From Methanothermobacter sp. (GTDB lineage: Archaea; Methanobacteriota; Methanobacteria; Methanobacteriales; Methanothermobacteraceae): DNA of 64,000 bases. The notes beneath the pieces are model-generated. The model saw nothing but the letters and a program-made list of their open reading frames with translations. It made no database searches and was not told the origin of the DNA. Made by a program: the position numbers and the translations under genes. This document shows, one piece after another, positions 25,636 to 34,698 of the stretch. Each line of letters opens with the position of its first letter. The stretch's first letter is position 1. Where the stretch lies: positions 74,952-138,951 of the forward strand of contig NZ_JASFYE010000004.1 of NCBI RefSeq assembly GCF_030055425.1, given 5' to 3'.

Positions 25636-28582
25636 CCTCCTTCAACATGTGTCTGAAGAGCACAAGCGTATCCAGTAAAACCCCATTCACTGCTGATCTT
25701 AAAATAAAATCCTGTGTTTCGGATCTTAGAGATTCCCATTTTCCATTGAATGCATTCATGAGTGATGCGAGAGCGAATCTTTTAAATACAATCTCTCTGG
25801 ATGGGTCTCTGACACCTCTCAGCTCCCTCAGCCTGGATGTGAGGTTCTCCTCGAGGCTGTTCATCTTGGAATTTGAGAGGTTACTCCTCAGCAACTCCCA
25901 TAACCTCATCATATTGGGAATCATGTGGAGGTGAAGTGGCCTTGCGGAATATAATCTGTGTTCAGGTGTGTTTCTTTGCCGGTTATCATAGGTTATCAGG
26001 TACCTGTCATCTGTTGCTGAGAGCATTTCAAAGTCAAAGTATCCTGGCTGGAGGTAGTGGATCCTTCCAGATGTTAACCCTTCAAGGTCCAGGAGGGTGT
26101 ATTCATCCCTGCTGTATGTGGGGTAGAAGCCATAGTATGGGTCTGATCTCATGCATTGTAGTTCCCACCATGGATCCATCATCTCTGGTTTCAGGAACTC
26201 ATCGCCGTTCAGTAAACGTTCACCCGCATCTAGGAGCATGTAGAGGGGAAATTTTCTTCCTGAAACAAGGAGGCCCAGATTGAGGGGTAATTTACCTTTA
26301 ACCTTCCTGAACCTTTCACTATAAAGGCACATTATGAGTTCGATGATCTTCATGGAGTCAGATGCAGGGACCATTATCTGCAGCAGAGTAGGAGCTCCCT
26401 TTATTTTTATCATGGGGGTATATTCATCTTCTTCCAGAATGTTGATGGTCAGGGTGTGGTCTCCATTTAAAAGGTTCATTTCAGGGTCATCCTCGGGTGA
26501 AAGCCAGGTTATGCCTCTTTTAAGGGCCTCCCTGACAGCATCTTTACCATTCTCCCCATGGAACGTGTACTTTAGGAGAGATTCAATGGTGTAGAATTCC
26601 CCATTGGAATTATGGAACACCAGGAGATGTTCCGGCTTGAGACCATCGATTTTTATTATGAATCCCTGTCTTTCATGTTCATTATCCTTTATAACCCCCA
26701 GTTCTTCGGGATCAAACTGGAATCTGAGGCGTTTCCATTTTGAATTATATACCCTATCCGTGATACCATCCATTAGCGAATCCAGGAATTCACCGGTTTC
26801 GTTCCATATCCTGTATAAACGGGCAGGAGATGGATTCTGGGTGAAGAATCTCGTTGCAATATTTTCCGGTTTATCCTCGTAGATCTCTTTGATTCTCTCA
26901 GGCGGGATTTTTCCGGTGAATGTTTTGATTATCTCGCCTTTTAGATGATTATCCTCATTACATCCCACTCTGATAATTTCAATTATAGAGCTGGGTTTAT
27001 CAGTCGCTGAATTCACCACTTCCAGTTTCTTTTCTATGACTCTTTTCTCCTCTTTTTTGATTTTCTTATTTTTTTTAACTCTGGAGGGATCCCTTGCTTT
27101 TCCCATACCTTCAAGAGCTTTTTCTAATCTAGATAATCTCTTTTCCAGTTCTTCGATGATTTTGTCCCTGTTTGCAGTAAATGATTCCAGCCAGTTAGTG
27201 GGTGTCCAGCTGTATAGCGTCCTCAGCATCGTACCATCAAGCCATCTGGAAAGACCGAACCTCAGCGTGATAAGTGCGATGCGGTTATTCTCATCTGCAA
27301 CCTCATCAATCCATACTGTGTCTTCCCCACCATTGAGCCACATATCAAGCCTGCCCCTCCTCCTCTCATCACAGACTTCACAGGCCTCCATATCAATGTC
27401 CTTACTCCGCAACCTGCAGACAGGGCAGATGTCTCCTTTATCAGCTGCAGCGGGTGCTGATTCATACTCCAGGTAATTTTCATCCCCTTCACAGAATATT
27501 ACTGGACTCCTTTTCGGTATCCTCCTTTTCCTTTCTGCAAATTCCAGGCATGATTTCATGATGGTAAGTGAACGGGACCTTTCACTCAGCAGAACGAAGG
27601 GCCATATCTCGTCATCGCTCATATCCCTGATGATCTGATAGCCCTCCATGGCACAATCTTTTATGAATTTCCAGTTTTTTTCTCTGTCAATCCCCGGAAA
27701 TGTGATGTAGATGCCGTTGATATCCTCGTAAATCATGTTTCCAACAGGGATCTCCTCTTCGAATTTTCTTTTAAGTGCAACCTTGATTTCCTCCATGAGC
27801 CTCTCTCTCGTCAGTATGTCAGCGATCCTCTTTCCCCTGTTTATGAATCCCTCCCCGTCCCAGCAGAAACCAAGGATCCTCCATTCTGGGTTCACTTCTG
27901 CAGGACTACTTTCACCATCATCCAGGATTTCATGGCACACCAGGGACTTGAATAGTGATGCTGTGGAGCGGGAGTGATCCCATAGGGTGACATCATTGGC
28001 GGGGATTCTCGTCTCACCTAGGGCATGGGTGAAGGTGTTTCCAAGAATGGATATAAGGGAATTCCTCAGGGAGGAGAGGCCCATAACACCATCAACATAC
28101 TGCCTTAGAAGACCATGAATGGTCCTCTCAAGGTCCTCGAAGCGTTTCATGAGGCGCTTGAGATCTATGGTCTCCTTGGGGTAACCGAATGGTGTGCTGA
28201 TAACTGTATTCTCAGCTGGCTGCTTTTTAGTGACTATGCCCTTATCATCGGCTGAATCGAGCCCATCGCATATTTTGAGAAGCTGCAGATACCTGGAGCT
28301 TTCACTTTTAGTGTGATGCTCTCTGATGAGGGTGTAGATGTCTGTTTCACCTACCCTGAATTTCTCGTCTCTGAGAAGATCAATAAGTTCTTCACTAAGA
28401 ATACTCTCAATGTGGGTATGTGAATACCTTTCACCCTTGATGGATTTGCTAACAATAAAAGCAGGGTGAAACTTTCCGATGTCGTGCAGCAGTGCCCCGA
28501 TCTCGGCTGTGAGGATTTTATCCTTCCTCTCCATTATGGTGTAAAGGGCATCATCCTTATCTTTGTTTGGACGTTCACTCAC
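25619..28582 (-). CDS. csx11: Cas10-family large subunit Csx11 (type III-C)
   Basis: 987 residues. The N-terminal HD nuclease domain looks intact (ALLHDIGKFHPAF about residues 31-43, HTHIES, REHHTK). A zinc finger CPVCRLR...CEVC (about 385-405) lies between the palm-like domains. I find no GGDD or close variant; the nearest strings are GGEDT and NGDEF, in unlikely contexts. Type III-C is defined by a divergent Cas10 with an inactivated cyclase domain, and the prototype came from Methanothermobacter, so this fits well. Expected role: DNA cleavage through HD without cyclic oligoadenylate signalling. No CARF effector gene is nearby, which agrees. It overlaps both neighbouring genes. Confidence 0.88.
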   Translation of the reverse strand: MSERPNKDKDDALYTIMERKDKILTAEIGALLHDIGKFHPAFIVSKSIKGERYSHTHIESILSEELIDLLRDEKFRVGETDIYTLIREHHTKSESSRYLQLLKICDGLDSADDKGIVTKKQPAENTVISTPFGYPKETIDLKRLMKRFEDLERTIHGLLRQYVDGVMGLSSLRNSLISILGNTFTHALGETRIPANDVTLWDHSRSTASLFKSLVCHEILDDGESSPAEVNPEWRILGFCWDGEGFINRGKRIADILTRERLMEEIKVALKRKFEEEIPVGNMIYEDINGIYITFPGIDREKNWKFIKDCAMEGYQIIRDMSDDEIWPFVLLSERSRSLTIMKSCLEFAERKRRIPKRSPVIFCEGDENYLEYESAPAAADKGDICPVCRLRSKDIDMEACEVCDERRRGRLDMWLNGGEDTVWIDEVADENNRIALITLRFGLSRWLDGTMLRTLYSWTPTNWLESFTANRDKIIEELEKRLSRLEKALEGMGKARDPSRVKKNKKIKKEEKRVIEKKLEVVNSATDKPSSIIEIIRVGCNEDNHLKGEIIKTFTGKIPPERIKEIYEDKPENIATRFFTQNPSPARLYRIWNETGEFLDSLMDGITDRVYNSKWKRLRFQFDPEELGVIKDNEHERQGFIIKIDGLKPEHLLVFHNSNGEFYTIESLLKYTFHGENGKDAVREALKRGITWLSPEDDPEMNLLNGDHTLTINILEEDEYTPMIKIKGAPTLLQIMVPASDSMKIIELIMCLYSERFRKVKGKLPLNLGLLVSGRKFPLYMLLDAGERLLNGDEFLKPEMMDPWWELQCMRSDPYYGFYPTYSRDEYTLLDLEGLTSGRIHYLQPGYFDFEMLSATDDRYLITYDNRQRNTPEHRLYSARPLHLHMIPNMMRLWELLRSNLSNSKMNSLEENLTSRLRELRGVRDPSREIVFKRFALASLMNAFNGKWESLRSETQDFILRSAVNGVLLDTLVLFRHMLKEDGNEN

Positions 28583-29378
28583 CCAGGACCCCCCTTACAA
28601 GATCCCTCAGTTTATGGAGATCTCTGAATCCGTGTGACCGGTCTGAGACATATAAATTTCCTTCTACTTCATCTCTGATTACACCAAAACCTGAGGTTTT
28701 TCTGGCTGAGAAACCGTAGGTGTAAAACATCAGTTTCAGGGCCTCTGCAAGGAATTCAAGGTCCTCCACCACCTCATCCATTGTAAACCCTTTTCCACGG
28801 GGGTAAGGGGTGTAGAGGATGTGGAATTCTCCATTCCTTCCCTCCTTTATAACCTCCACTTCCAGGGCGCCCCGCTTCGGTTTTCTTGTTTTTCTGCTGA
28901 TGGGGGTGATGACGTCCTTTTCCCATTTCTCAAAGAATGTGGGGAAGAAGTGGAGTCTACCTCGTCTACCATCTCTCTTCCTGGACCCTGAGCCAAATAA
29001 ACGCCCTATGATGATGTCCTTGTTACTGAATCTGGGATCATCTATTTGTGTGGCTGAGAATCTCAGGTTACCCTTCCAGCTGGATGGTCTTACAATCGGG
29101 AGGCACGTGAATTTGTCCCTTATTATGGGGTTCCTTTTTTCATAGAATTCATCTTCCCCCCTGCCTGTGTATGGCTTCTTGAGGGTGAATTCTATGCAGA
29201 TGAGAACTGAACCTCCCGGGAGATCCTTGAGGCCCTCAGGTGATGGATAGAATATTTTGAAATCATTCTCATGGTCCTTTGAAACCTTTCCAAGCATCTT
29301 GGTTTTGGTTTCAATCTCTTCATTTCTCTTATTGAGATAGTGGTCGTGGACCAGTTCATCCTGTGTTCTGGATTTCAA
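28575..29378 (-). CDS. CRISPR type III RAMP protein, Cmr6/Cas7-like
   Basis: 267 residues. The first strand VLICIEFTLKKPYTGRGEDEF is followed by PIIRDKFTCLPIVRPSSWKGNLR, a RAMP pattern of Cmr6/Csm3-type subunits, with RLFGSGSRKRDGRRGRLHFFP and the G-rich GFSARKTSGFGVI later. It is presumed to form the head end of the Cas7 filament next to Cmr1. It overlaps cmr1 by 4 bases and csx11 by 8. Which classical subunit it equals is less certain than its RAMP membership. Confidence 0.8.
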   Translation of the reverse strand: MKSRTQDELVHDHYLNKRNEEIETKTKMLGKVSKDHENDFKIFYPSPEGLKDLPGGSVLICIEFTLKKPYTGRGEDEFYEKRNPIIRDKFTCLPIVRPSSWKGNLRFSATQIDDPRFSNKDIIIGRLFGSGSRKRDGRRGRLHFFPTFFEKWEKDVITPISRKTRKPKRGALEVEVIKEGRNGEFHILYTPYPRGKGFTMDEVVEDLEFLAEALKLMFYTYGFSARKTSGFGVIRDEVEGNLYVSDRSHGFRDLHKLRDLVRGVLGE

Positions 29379-30109
29379 AGCAATTCCTCCAGGAACTCAT
29401 CCCATGTTGTAACTCTATCCCCTGGTGCGCACTGGATGATGCGGCTGTATTCGTCCTCATTCAGCGCATATGCGAAGAGCCTTTTGCCTGAGGTTTTATA
29501 AAAGTATCGCTTACCTCTATTATTTGATCCCTTCAGAAAGTCGCATTCATCTTTGAGTTTCATCACAAGTCTGCGATCAGGGTTTTCAATGAAAATGAAT
29601 CGTTTTAAATTGGGATTCTTACAGTGGGAACCCTTTTTCCTGAGGTAACCCTTTAGTTGGGATTTTTCGGGTTGGAATTCTTCAAGGTCACTTTCCATTA
29701 TCCTTATGATCCCATATTCCTCATGTGCCAGTTTACCCCCCATGGCGCCGTAATTTTCTATTATCCTGAATGTGGTATTCAGGAGGCCTAGTTCCACATC
29801 TTTCATTTTTCTAAGTTCAGTGATACTGATTTTTATGGTCTTCCCGTTGGAACATCTCAGTATGAATTTCCGGGACCAGCCTCTGCAACCGAATAATTCG
29901 CAGGCATCGCAGTGAATCCTCCCATTACACTTGGAGTTATCTATGGGTCCGCACGCAGTCCCTCCAAGGGCCCTTATAAGGGCCTCATACCACCATCTGA
30001 TGCTCCCTATAAGTCCACTCTCTCTCAGGACATTTGATCTTTTATGGTCCCCCGTCCATATTTTATAGGGTGCCTGAAGTTTGATTCTGAATACTCTGGG
30101 TCCCCCCAT
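29375..30109 (-). CDS. cmr1: CRISPR type III RAMP protein Cmr1
   Basis: 244 residues. The hallmark of Cmr1, GLIGSIRWWYEALIRALGG, is at about residues 32-50, followed by a cysteine cluster CNGRIHCDACELFGCRGW that may bind zinc. Cmr1 sits near the 3' end of crRNA. It is the first gene of the six-gene operon. A GGGGGT ribosome binding site precedes ATG 30109, and an AT-rich TATA-like region lies at about 30120-30160. No cas1, cas2, cas6 or repeat array occurs in the window, so crRNA must come from another locus. Confidence 0.88.
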   Translation of the reverse strand: MGGPRVFRIKLQAPYKIWTGDHKRSNVLRESGLIGSIRWWYEALIRALGGTACGPIDNSKCNGRIHCDACELFGCRGWSRKFILRCSNGKTIKISITELRKMKDVELGLLNTTFRIIENYGAMGGKLAHEEYGIIRIMESDLEEFQPEKSQLKGYLRKKGSHCKNPNLKRFIFIENPDRRLVMKLKDECDFLKGSNNRGKRYFYKTSGKRLFAYALNEDEYSRIIQCAPGDRVTTWDEFLEELL

Positions 30110-30212
30110 GGAATACCCCCTATCTATCTTTATTATTTTTAAATCAATATTTAAGATTTCCTTCTCACATGTTATGTCGGGGGTTAAAAAATAAATGTTC
30201 AGGATGGGGACC

Positions 30213-30782
30213 CTATCTATTGATGGATGGGCCTTTCATCTTCTTCCTTATGTAAACCGCCAGGAGGCCCCCCACGAATGCTGCAAGTATCAGTGAAATG
30301 ACCATGAGTATACCTGATATGAGCTGGAGGTAGTCGGCTGGTGCGTATGTGGGTTCAGATGCCAGTCCCATGGGCTCTGCTGTACCTGTCATGTCCCCTC
30401 CGGTGTCAGGGAATATCTGTGATATTGCCATGAGTGCCATCATGCCACCAGTGGTTGTTGCCATGAGCCCCACCGCACCGATGGTGAGGTAGATGAGTAC
30501 CAGGAACCCTGAGTTCACCAGGGATTCACTGTAGGTTTCAGCCCCCAGACCCGCAACGAAGGATTCAACAAAGAGGAAGACAAAGGCTACAATGAATACG
30601 AAGAATATGGGTTCCATGGATCCGCCCATGAGGGCACCGCCGAGGATTACAGCGGTGAGTGTCCCGGCAAGCGCACCCACAAGTATCCCGAGTACGGAGC
30701 TTAAAACATTCAGCTTACTGTTCAGCCACTTCAATAGTGGTTCACCATTTCTATTAACATTGAGTCTCAAATTTACCACCAT
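30213..30782 (-). CDS. Multi-pass membrane protein of unknown function
   Basis: 189 residues with about four transmembrane helices rich in Gly, Ala and Met (VLGILVGALAGTLTAVILGGALMGG, IFFVFIVAFVFLFV, LVLIYLTIGAVGLMA, and a C-terminal ISGILMVISLILAAFVGGLLAVYI with basic KK tail). A polar, Thr/Pro-rich loop lies before the last helix. No family recognised. It is divergent from the arsenite exporter (115 bases) and on the same strand as, but upstream of, the CRISPR operon, separated by about 100 bases with its own promoter-like DNA. Confidence 0.65.
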   Translation of the reverse strand: MVVNLRLNVNRNGEPLLKWLNSKLNVLSSVLGILVGALAGTLTAVILGGALMGGSMEPIFFVFIVAFVFLFVESFVAGLGAETYSESLVNSGFLVLIYLTIGAVGLMATTTGGMMALMAISQIFPDTGGDMTGTAEPMGLASEPTYAPADYLQLISGILMVISLILAAFVGGLLAVYIRKKMKGPSINR

Positions 30783-30860
30783 AAATACTTAATAATTACA
30801 TTCATGTTTTTAATTCATAAAAACCTTTCCGCTTCAGGGAAAACTACTAATAATAAATCA

Positions 30861-30884
30861 ACATATCTGAATTTACTGATATGT
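30861..30884. promoter_or_regulatory. Inverted repeat in acr3 promoter
   Basis: ACATATC (30861-30867) and GATATGT (30878-30884) are perfect 7-bp arms 10 bases apart. The site lies 13 bases upstream of the acr3 start and just after an AT-rich TATA-like run. It suits a dimeric repressor such as an ArsR-type protein, but no arsR gene is adjacent. Confidence 0.35.
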
Positions 30885-30897
30885 AAGCGGTGATATC

Positions 30898-31932
30898 ATG
30901 GAAAGTGAAGAGATGGGAATATTCGAAAGGTACCTCACGGTCTGGGTAATACTATGCATAATCACAGGGGTGGGACTGGGACATTTCATACCAGCCTTCC
31001 CGGCCCTCCTCAACAGGTTACAGTACGCCCAGGTATCCCTTCCTGTGGCGGTGCTCATATGGCTAATGATATACCCCATGATGCTCAGGATAGACTTCTC
31101 AAGCATAATACGGGCCACCAGGGAACTCAGGGGGCTCACTGTTACCTGCGGGACCAACTGGCTCATAAAGCCATTCACCATGTACATCGTGGCATCATTC
31201 TTCCTCCTCGGAGTTTTCTCAAATCTGATACCACCTGAACTCGGGAGGGAGTACCTTGCAGGGGCGGTGCTCCTGGGGGCAGCTCCATGCACGGCAATGG
31301 TGTTCGTCTGGAGCAGCCTCACACGGGGTGACGCTGCCTACACACTGGTGCAGGTGGCGGTGAACGACATAATACTCCTCTTCGCCTACGCCCCCATAGT
31401 GGCCTTCCTCCTGGGGATAGGTAACATCCAGGTACCCTACGACACCCTCATACTCTCGGTGGTCCTCTTCGTGGTGGTACCACTCCTTGCAGGCTACCTC
31501 ACAAGGAGGAGGCTCATCACCTCAAGGGGCCCGGAGTACTTCCAGAGGTTCCTGGGGAAATTCGAGAAGATAACAATCATAGGACTCCTCCTCACCCTCA
31601 TCATAATATTCTCATTCCAGGGGGGAGTCATAATCGAGAACCCCCTCCACATCGGCCTGATTGCGGTGCCCCTCATACTGCAGACCTTCCTGATCTTCAC
31701 GGTGGCCTACCTCTGGGCCCGCATCTGGAGTCTGAGGCATGCGGTGGCTGCACCGGCGGCCCTCATAGGTGCAAGCAACTTCTTTGAACTTGCAGTTGCT
31801 GTGGCAATATCACTCTTCGGCCTCCAGTCAGGGGCGGCCCTCGCCACCGTGGTTGGGGTCCTGGTGGAGGTCCCGGTTATGCTCACACTTGTGAGGATAG
31901 CCAACGCAACACGGGACAGGTTCCCGGCCTGA
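30898..31932 (+). CDS. acr3: Acr3-type arsenite efflux permease
   Basis: 344 residues with ten hydrophobic helices. The family landmark GAAPCTAMVFVWSSLTRGD contains the conserved cysteine needed for As(III) transport, and TNWLIKPF and GASNFFELAVAVAI are also typical. It expels arsenite using the membrane potential or proton gradient. GGTGAT precedes ATG 30898. A perfect inverted repeat upstream suggests metal-responsive control. No arsenate reductase or ArsR is next to it. Confidence 0.93.
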   Translation: MESEEMGIFERYLTVWVILCIITGVGLGHFIPAFPALLNRLQYAQVSLPVAVLIWLMIYPMMLRIDFSSIIRATRELRGLTVTCGTNWLIKPFTMYIVASFFLLGVFSNLIPPELGREYLAGAVLLGAAPCTAMVFVWSSLTRGDAAYTLVQVAVNDIILLFAYAPIVAFLLGIGNIQVPYDTLILSVVLFVVVPLLAGYLTRRRLITSRGPEYFQRFLGKFEKITIIGLLLTLIIIFSFQGGVIIENPLHIGLIAVPLILQTFLIFTVAYLWARIWSLRHAVAAPAALIGASNFFELAVAVAISLFGLQSGAALATVVGVLVEVPVMLTLVRIANATRDRFPA

Positions 31933-31970
31933 AAAAACATTTATTTTTTGGGAAACCATATTTGTAGTGG

Positions 31971-32666
31971 ATGATATCATTAATATGTGTCTACAATGAT
32001 AGAGAAACCCTCAGGAGGTTCCTCCTCAGGGACCTCCGTGAAGGGGACGATTATGAACTCATACTCCTTGATAACACCACCCATAGATTCAGTTCCGCTG
32101 CAGGGACCCTCAACCATGGTGCGGAGATGGCCACAGGCGACACCCTCATATTCGCCCACCAGGATGTGCACGTAAAACCCGAAGCCATCAGACGGATGGC
32201 CTCATATACATCTTCACTGGAGGATGCAGGTGTGGTGGGTGCTGCTGGAGTGGCCGGTCCCTTCAGGTTGTTCTCCAGCATGAAACAGGGTGACCCACCG
32301 GTGGATGTTGGGAGGAGAATCGAGGCTCCGGTGAGGGTTAAGACCGTTGACGAGTGCCTCTTCGCCCTACCATCAGGGGTCTGGAGGAGGCATCCCTTTG
32401 ATGAGGAGACCTGCAGCCACTGGCACCTCTATGCGGTTGAACGGTGCCTCGCCCTTAAAAAGAGGGGTTACAGTATCTACGCGGTCCCTGTGGAGGCCTA
32501 CCACAGGTCACCGGGTTACTCAATGTCCCCTGAATACTACACCACAATGGGGGCCATAATGAAAAAACACAGGGTCCCGGTGGTTTGGACCTCCCTGGGG
32601 TTCTCCACACCATACCTGCCTCTGGGACTCCAGAGGAGGCTGAAGGAGTTCCTCATGAGGTTATAG
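31971..32666 (+). CDS. GT2-like glycosyltransferase
   Basis: 231 residues of GT-A fold: ISLICVYNDRE start, LILLDNT, then TLIFAHQDVHVKPEAIRRM, where the HQDV segment takes the place of the usual DxD metal-binding motif in a sub-group of GT2-like enzymes. It lacks membrane helices. The acceptor is unknown. The ribosome binding site is weak. It lies ahead of the polysaccharide locus but is separated from it by an opposite-strand gene. Confidence 0.75.
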   Translation: MISLICVYNDRETLRRFLLRDLREGDDYELILLDNTTHRFSSAAGTLNHGAEMATGDTLIFAHQDVHVKPEAIRRMASYTSSLEDAGVVGAAGVAGPFRLFSSMKQGDPPVDVGRRIEAPVRVKTVDECLFALPSGVWRRHPFDEETCSHWHLYAVERCLALKKRGYSIYAVPVEAYHRSPGYSMSPEYYTTMGAIMKKHRVPVVWTSLGFSTPYLPLGLQRRLKEFLMRL

Positions 32667-32688
32667 GTGGTTTTTCTTCTGGATCACT

Positions 32689-33852
32689 TCAGATCCTCTC
32701 GGGTGTGAGTCCCTTCCTTTTGAGGTAACTGTTCCACCTTAAGGCAATGCTGCGGTAGTAGCTGTCCCCTGTTGCCTTCCAGACCCTGTTTGCAAGCTGT
32801 ACGTGGAGTCTGTGGTAGCTCTCACTGGCTAGCCAGGCGGGCCTGTAGTACCTGCCGCTCACAGCATAATATGTCCATCGCCCACTGTCGAACCTCCAGT
32901 TCATCCTCCTGAAGGTTGAAACGCCATTTCTGAATAGGTTAAGCGCTCTTGAGTTCCCTGTGTACCTGTGGACGTTGTTGATTCCCAATGTGCAGATTAG
33001 GTGGGCGTTGAGGATGTAGTGTTCCCTCAGGAAGTTGTAGTGGAGGTAGAAGTTACCGTATTTCGTGGTTTTCACAAGGTTTGTTGGGGCATGAAAACTG
33101 TTTATGAGGGAATTTGAGATGTCAAGGTACTCCCTTTTACCTGTGAGGTTGTATGCCCTGGCGTAGTGGCCTGCAAGGTTTCCCTGGGCGAAGCTGTCAA
33201 GCCAGCCGGTACCTGAGCCATGGTAGTCAAAGTACATGGGGAATACCGCGTAGCGCATACCCCTGTATGTCCTGAAGCTTACCGTGAGTTTCTGTTCATC
33301 CAGCACTTCAATGAAGTCTGTGGTGTTCCTGCAGCCACCTGCAAGGTTGGATGTGGTTACGGGGTAAATGTGCCATCCCCTGTTCCTGTAGTAGACGAAG
33401 GGCAGGTTGCTTTTGAACTCTGGTACAGGCATGTTCCTGAACTGGCAGGCCCTGCTGCTGAATACAATCACTATCGTATCTGATGGTGAAAGTTTCCTGG
33501 AGTAGTAGGCATTATTGGCCTGTATGGTCTTGATCTCGATGATCTTCTCATCGCTCCTCAGGGCCCGCTTACTCTTGATGCCTGAGAAGACTTTAACGGC
33601 GTAACCTGCATCTACGTATGCCTGGTAGTACCTCCTATCACCTGTTGAGGTGTAGCGTGTATAGAGGTGGTTCCTTATCCTCGTGTTATTTTTAACCGCC
33701 CCCTTGAGGAGTTCCTGGTAATTGTCCAGGTAGTATGAGCGGTTCAGGTGGTCAGGTGTCCCGTTGCAGCCTGTGGTGTTATCCACCGCATGGGACGGGC
33801 TGCATGCAAGGATGAAAATTAGGCCAAGAATCAGGATAAAAAGTTTTTTCAT
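32689..33852 (-). CDS. Secreted D-glucuronyl C5-epimerase-like protein
   Basis: 387 residues with a signal peptide (about 1-22, LFILILGLIFILACSPSHA; the Cys may allow lipid attachment). The C-terminal two-thirds follow the glucuronyl C5-epimerase C-terminal domain: FDYHGSGTGWLDSFAQGNLAGHY, HYILNAHLICTLGINNVH, then SYHRLHVQLANRVWKATGDSYY (HxLH near the end). Family members flip glucuronate to iduronate in heparan sulfate or bacterial glycans. That a methanogen exports one suggests a uronic-acid-containing surface polymer. GGGGGAT precedes the ATG. It is divergent from the polysaccharide locus that starts about 165 bases away. Confidence 0.7.
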   Translation of the reverse strand: MKKLFILILGLIFILACSPSHAVDNTTGCNGTPDHLNRSYYLDNYQELLKGAVKNNTRIRNHLYTRYTSTGDRRYYQAYVDAGYAVKVFSGIKSKRALRSDEKIIEIKTIQANNAYYSRKLSPSDTIVIVFSSRACQFRNMPVPEFKSNLPFVYYRNRGWHIYPVTTSNLAGGCRNTTDFIEVLDEQKLTVSFRTYRGMRYAVFPMYFDYHGSGTGWLDSFAQGNLAGHYARAYNLTGKREYLDISNSLINSFHAPTNLVKTTKYGNFYLHYNFLREHYILNAHLICTLGINNVHRYTGNSRALNLFRNGVSTFRRMNWRFDSGRWTYYAVSGRYYRPAWLASESYHRLHVQLANRVWKATGDSYYRSIALRWNSYLKRKGLTPERI

Positions 33853-34016
33853 GAAATCCCCCCATTATTATTTTGGATGGCACTCCATATAAAAGAAGGA
33901 GGCTTCCAGAAAACTTTTTATAATGGAAATGGCCATATTATAGAAAAATTATTCACACTTGTAATAATGGTGTTGTCATGTTGATATCAGTATTACCACC
34001 ATGTGGGGTGTCCTAA

Positions 34017-34694
34017 CTGGATGATGTAACCTTCATGATACCGGCCTACAATGAGGAGGGGTCCATAGGGGCACTTCTTGACAGGATAAAGTTGCTCTAC
34101 CCTGACGCTGAGATCATCGTGGTTGATAATAACTCATCTGATAGGACCGCTGAGATTGCAGCATCACGTGGTGTCAGGGTCATCTTTGAGGGGAGGCAGG
34201 GAAAAACTAATGCCATGCTCGTAGCCTTCAGGAATGTGAGGACGGAGTATGCCATCATGATGGACGCCGACTGCACCTACCCACCCGAGGACTCGGCGCA
34301 CCTGATAGATGTGCTCAAAGGGAGGGGGGCTGATGTGGTCCTCGGCTCAAGGCTGAATGGTGACGTGGAGGATGGTGCAATATCCCGCCTCAACAGGATC
34401 GGGAACCGTATACTGAGCCTCACCGCCACAATCCTTTACCGTCCCGTGAGTGATGTCTGCACAGGGCACTGGGCCTTCAGGAGGAGGGCGATAGATTACC
34501 TCATAGATGTGGGGCTGAGGTATCCTGGATTTGAACTGGAGGCCGAGATGTTCTCAAAACTTGCAAGGTCAGACCTCAGGATAGTTGAGGTCCCCATCTC
34601 CTACAGGAGGAGGTCCGATGAACCCAAACTCTCATCACTGACTGATGGCTTCAAAATCTTCAGGACGCTTCTGATGGGCAGATTAAAAGGGTGA
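34017..34694 (+). CDS. GT2 glycosyltransferase (dolichyl-phosphate-sugar synthase-like)
   Basis: About 225 residues of GT-A fold: VTFMIPAYNEEGSIGALLDRI, EIIVVDNNSSDRTAEIA, MMDADCTYPPED (DxD), VVLGSRLNGD and GHWAFRRRAIDYL. The first ATG (34035) cuts into the first beta strand. In frame upstream, CTG 34017 gives LDDVTF... and stands 6 bases after GGGGTG, so a non-standard CTG start is more likely. It is probably a polyprenyl-phosphate sugar transferase starting surface glycan assembly. It is the first gene of the locus, with GC content like the core genome, unlike the next genes. Confidence 0.85.
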   Translation: MDDVTFMIPAYNEEGSIGALLDRIKLLYPDAEIIVVDNNSSDRTAEIAASRGVRVIFEGRQGKTNAMLVAFRNVRTEYAIMMDADCTYPPEDSAHLIDVLKGRGADVVLGSRLNGDVEDGAISRLNRIGNRILSLTATILYRPVSDVCTGHWAFRRRAIDYLIDVGLRYPGFELEAEMFSKLARSDLRIVEVPISYRRRSDEPKLSSLTDGFKIFRTLLMGRLKG

Positions 34695-34698
34695 TGAC

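Noticed and set aside
25619..28582. Active cyclic oligoadenylate synthesis by Cas10
   Set aside because: No GGDD motif found; GGEDT and NGDEF occur outside a convincing palm context, and no CARF effector gene is nearby.
33978..34016. 12-codon leader peptide ORF before the GT2 gene (in frame with it)
   Set aside because: No ribosome binding site and no sign of attenuation; in-frame placement is likely chance.
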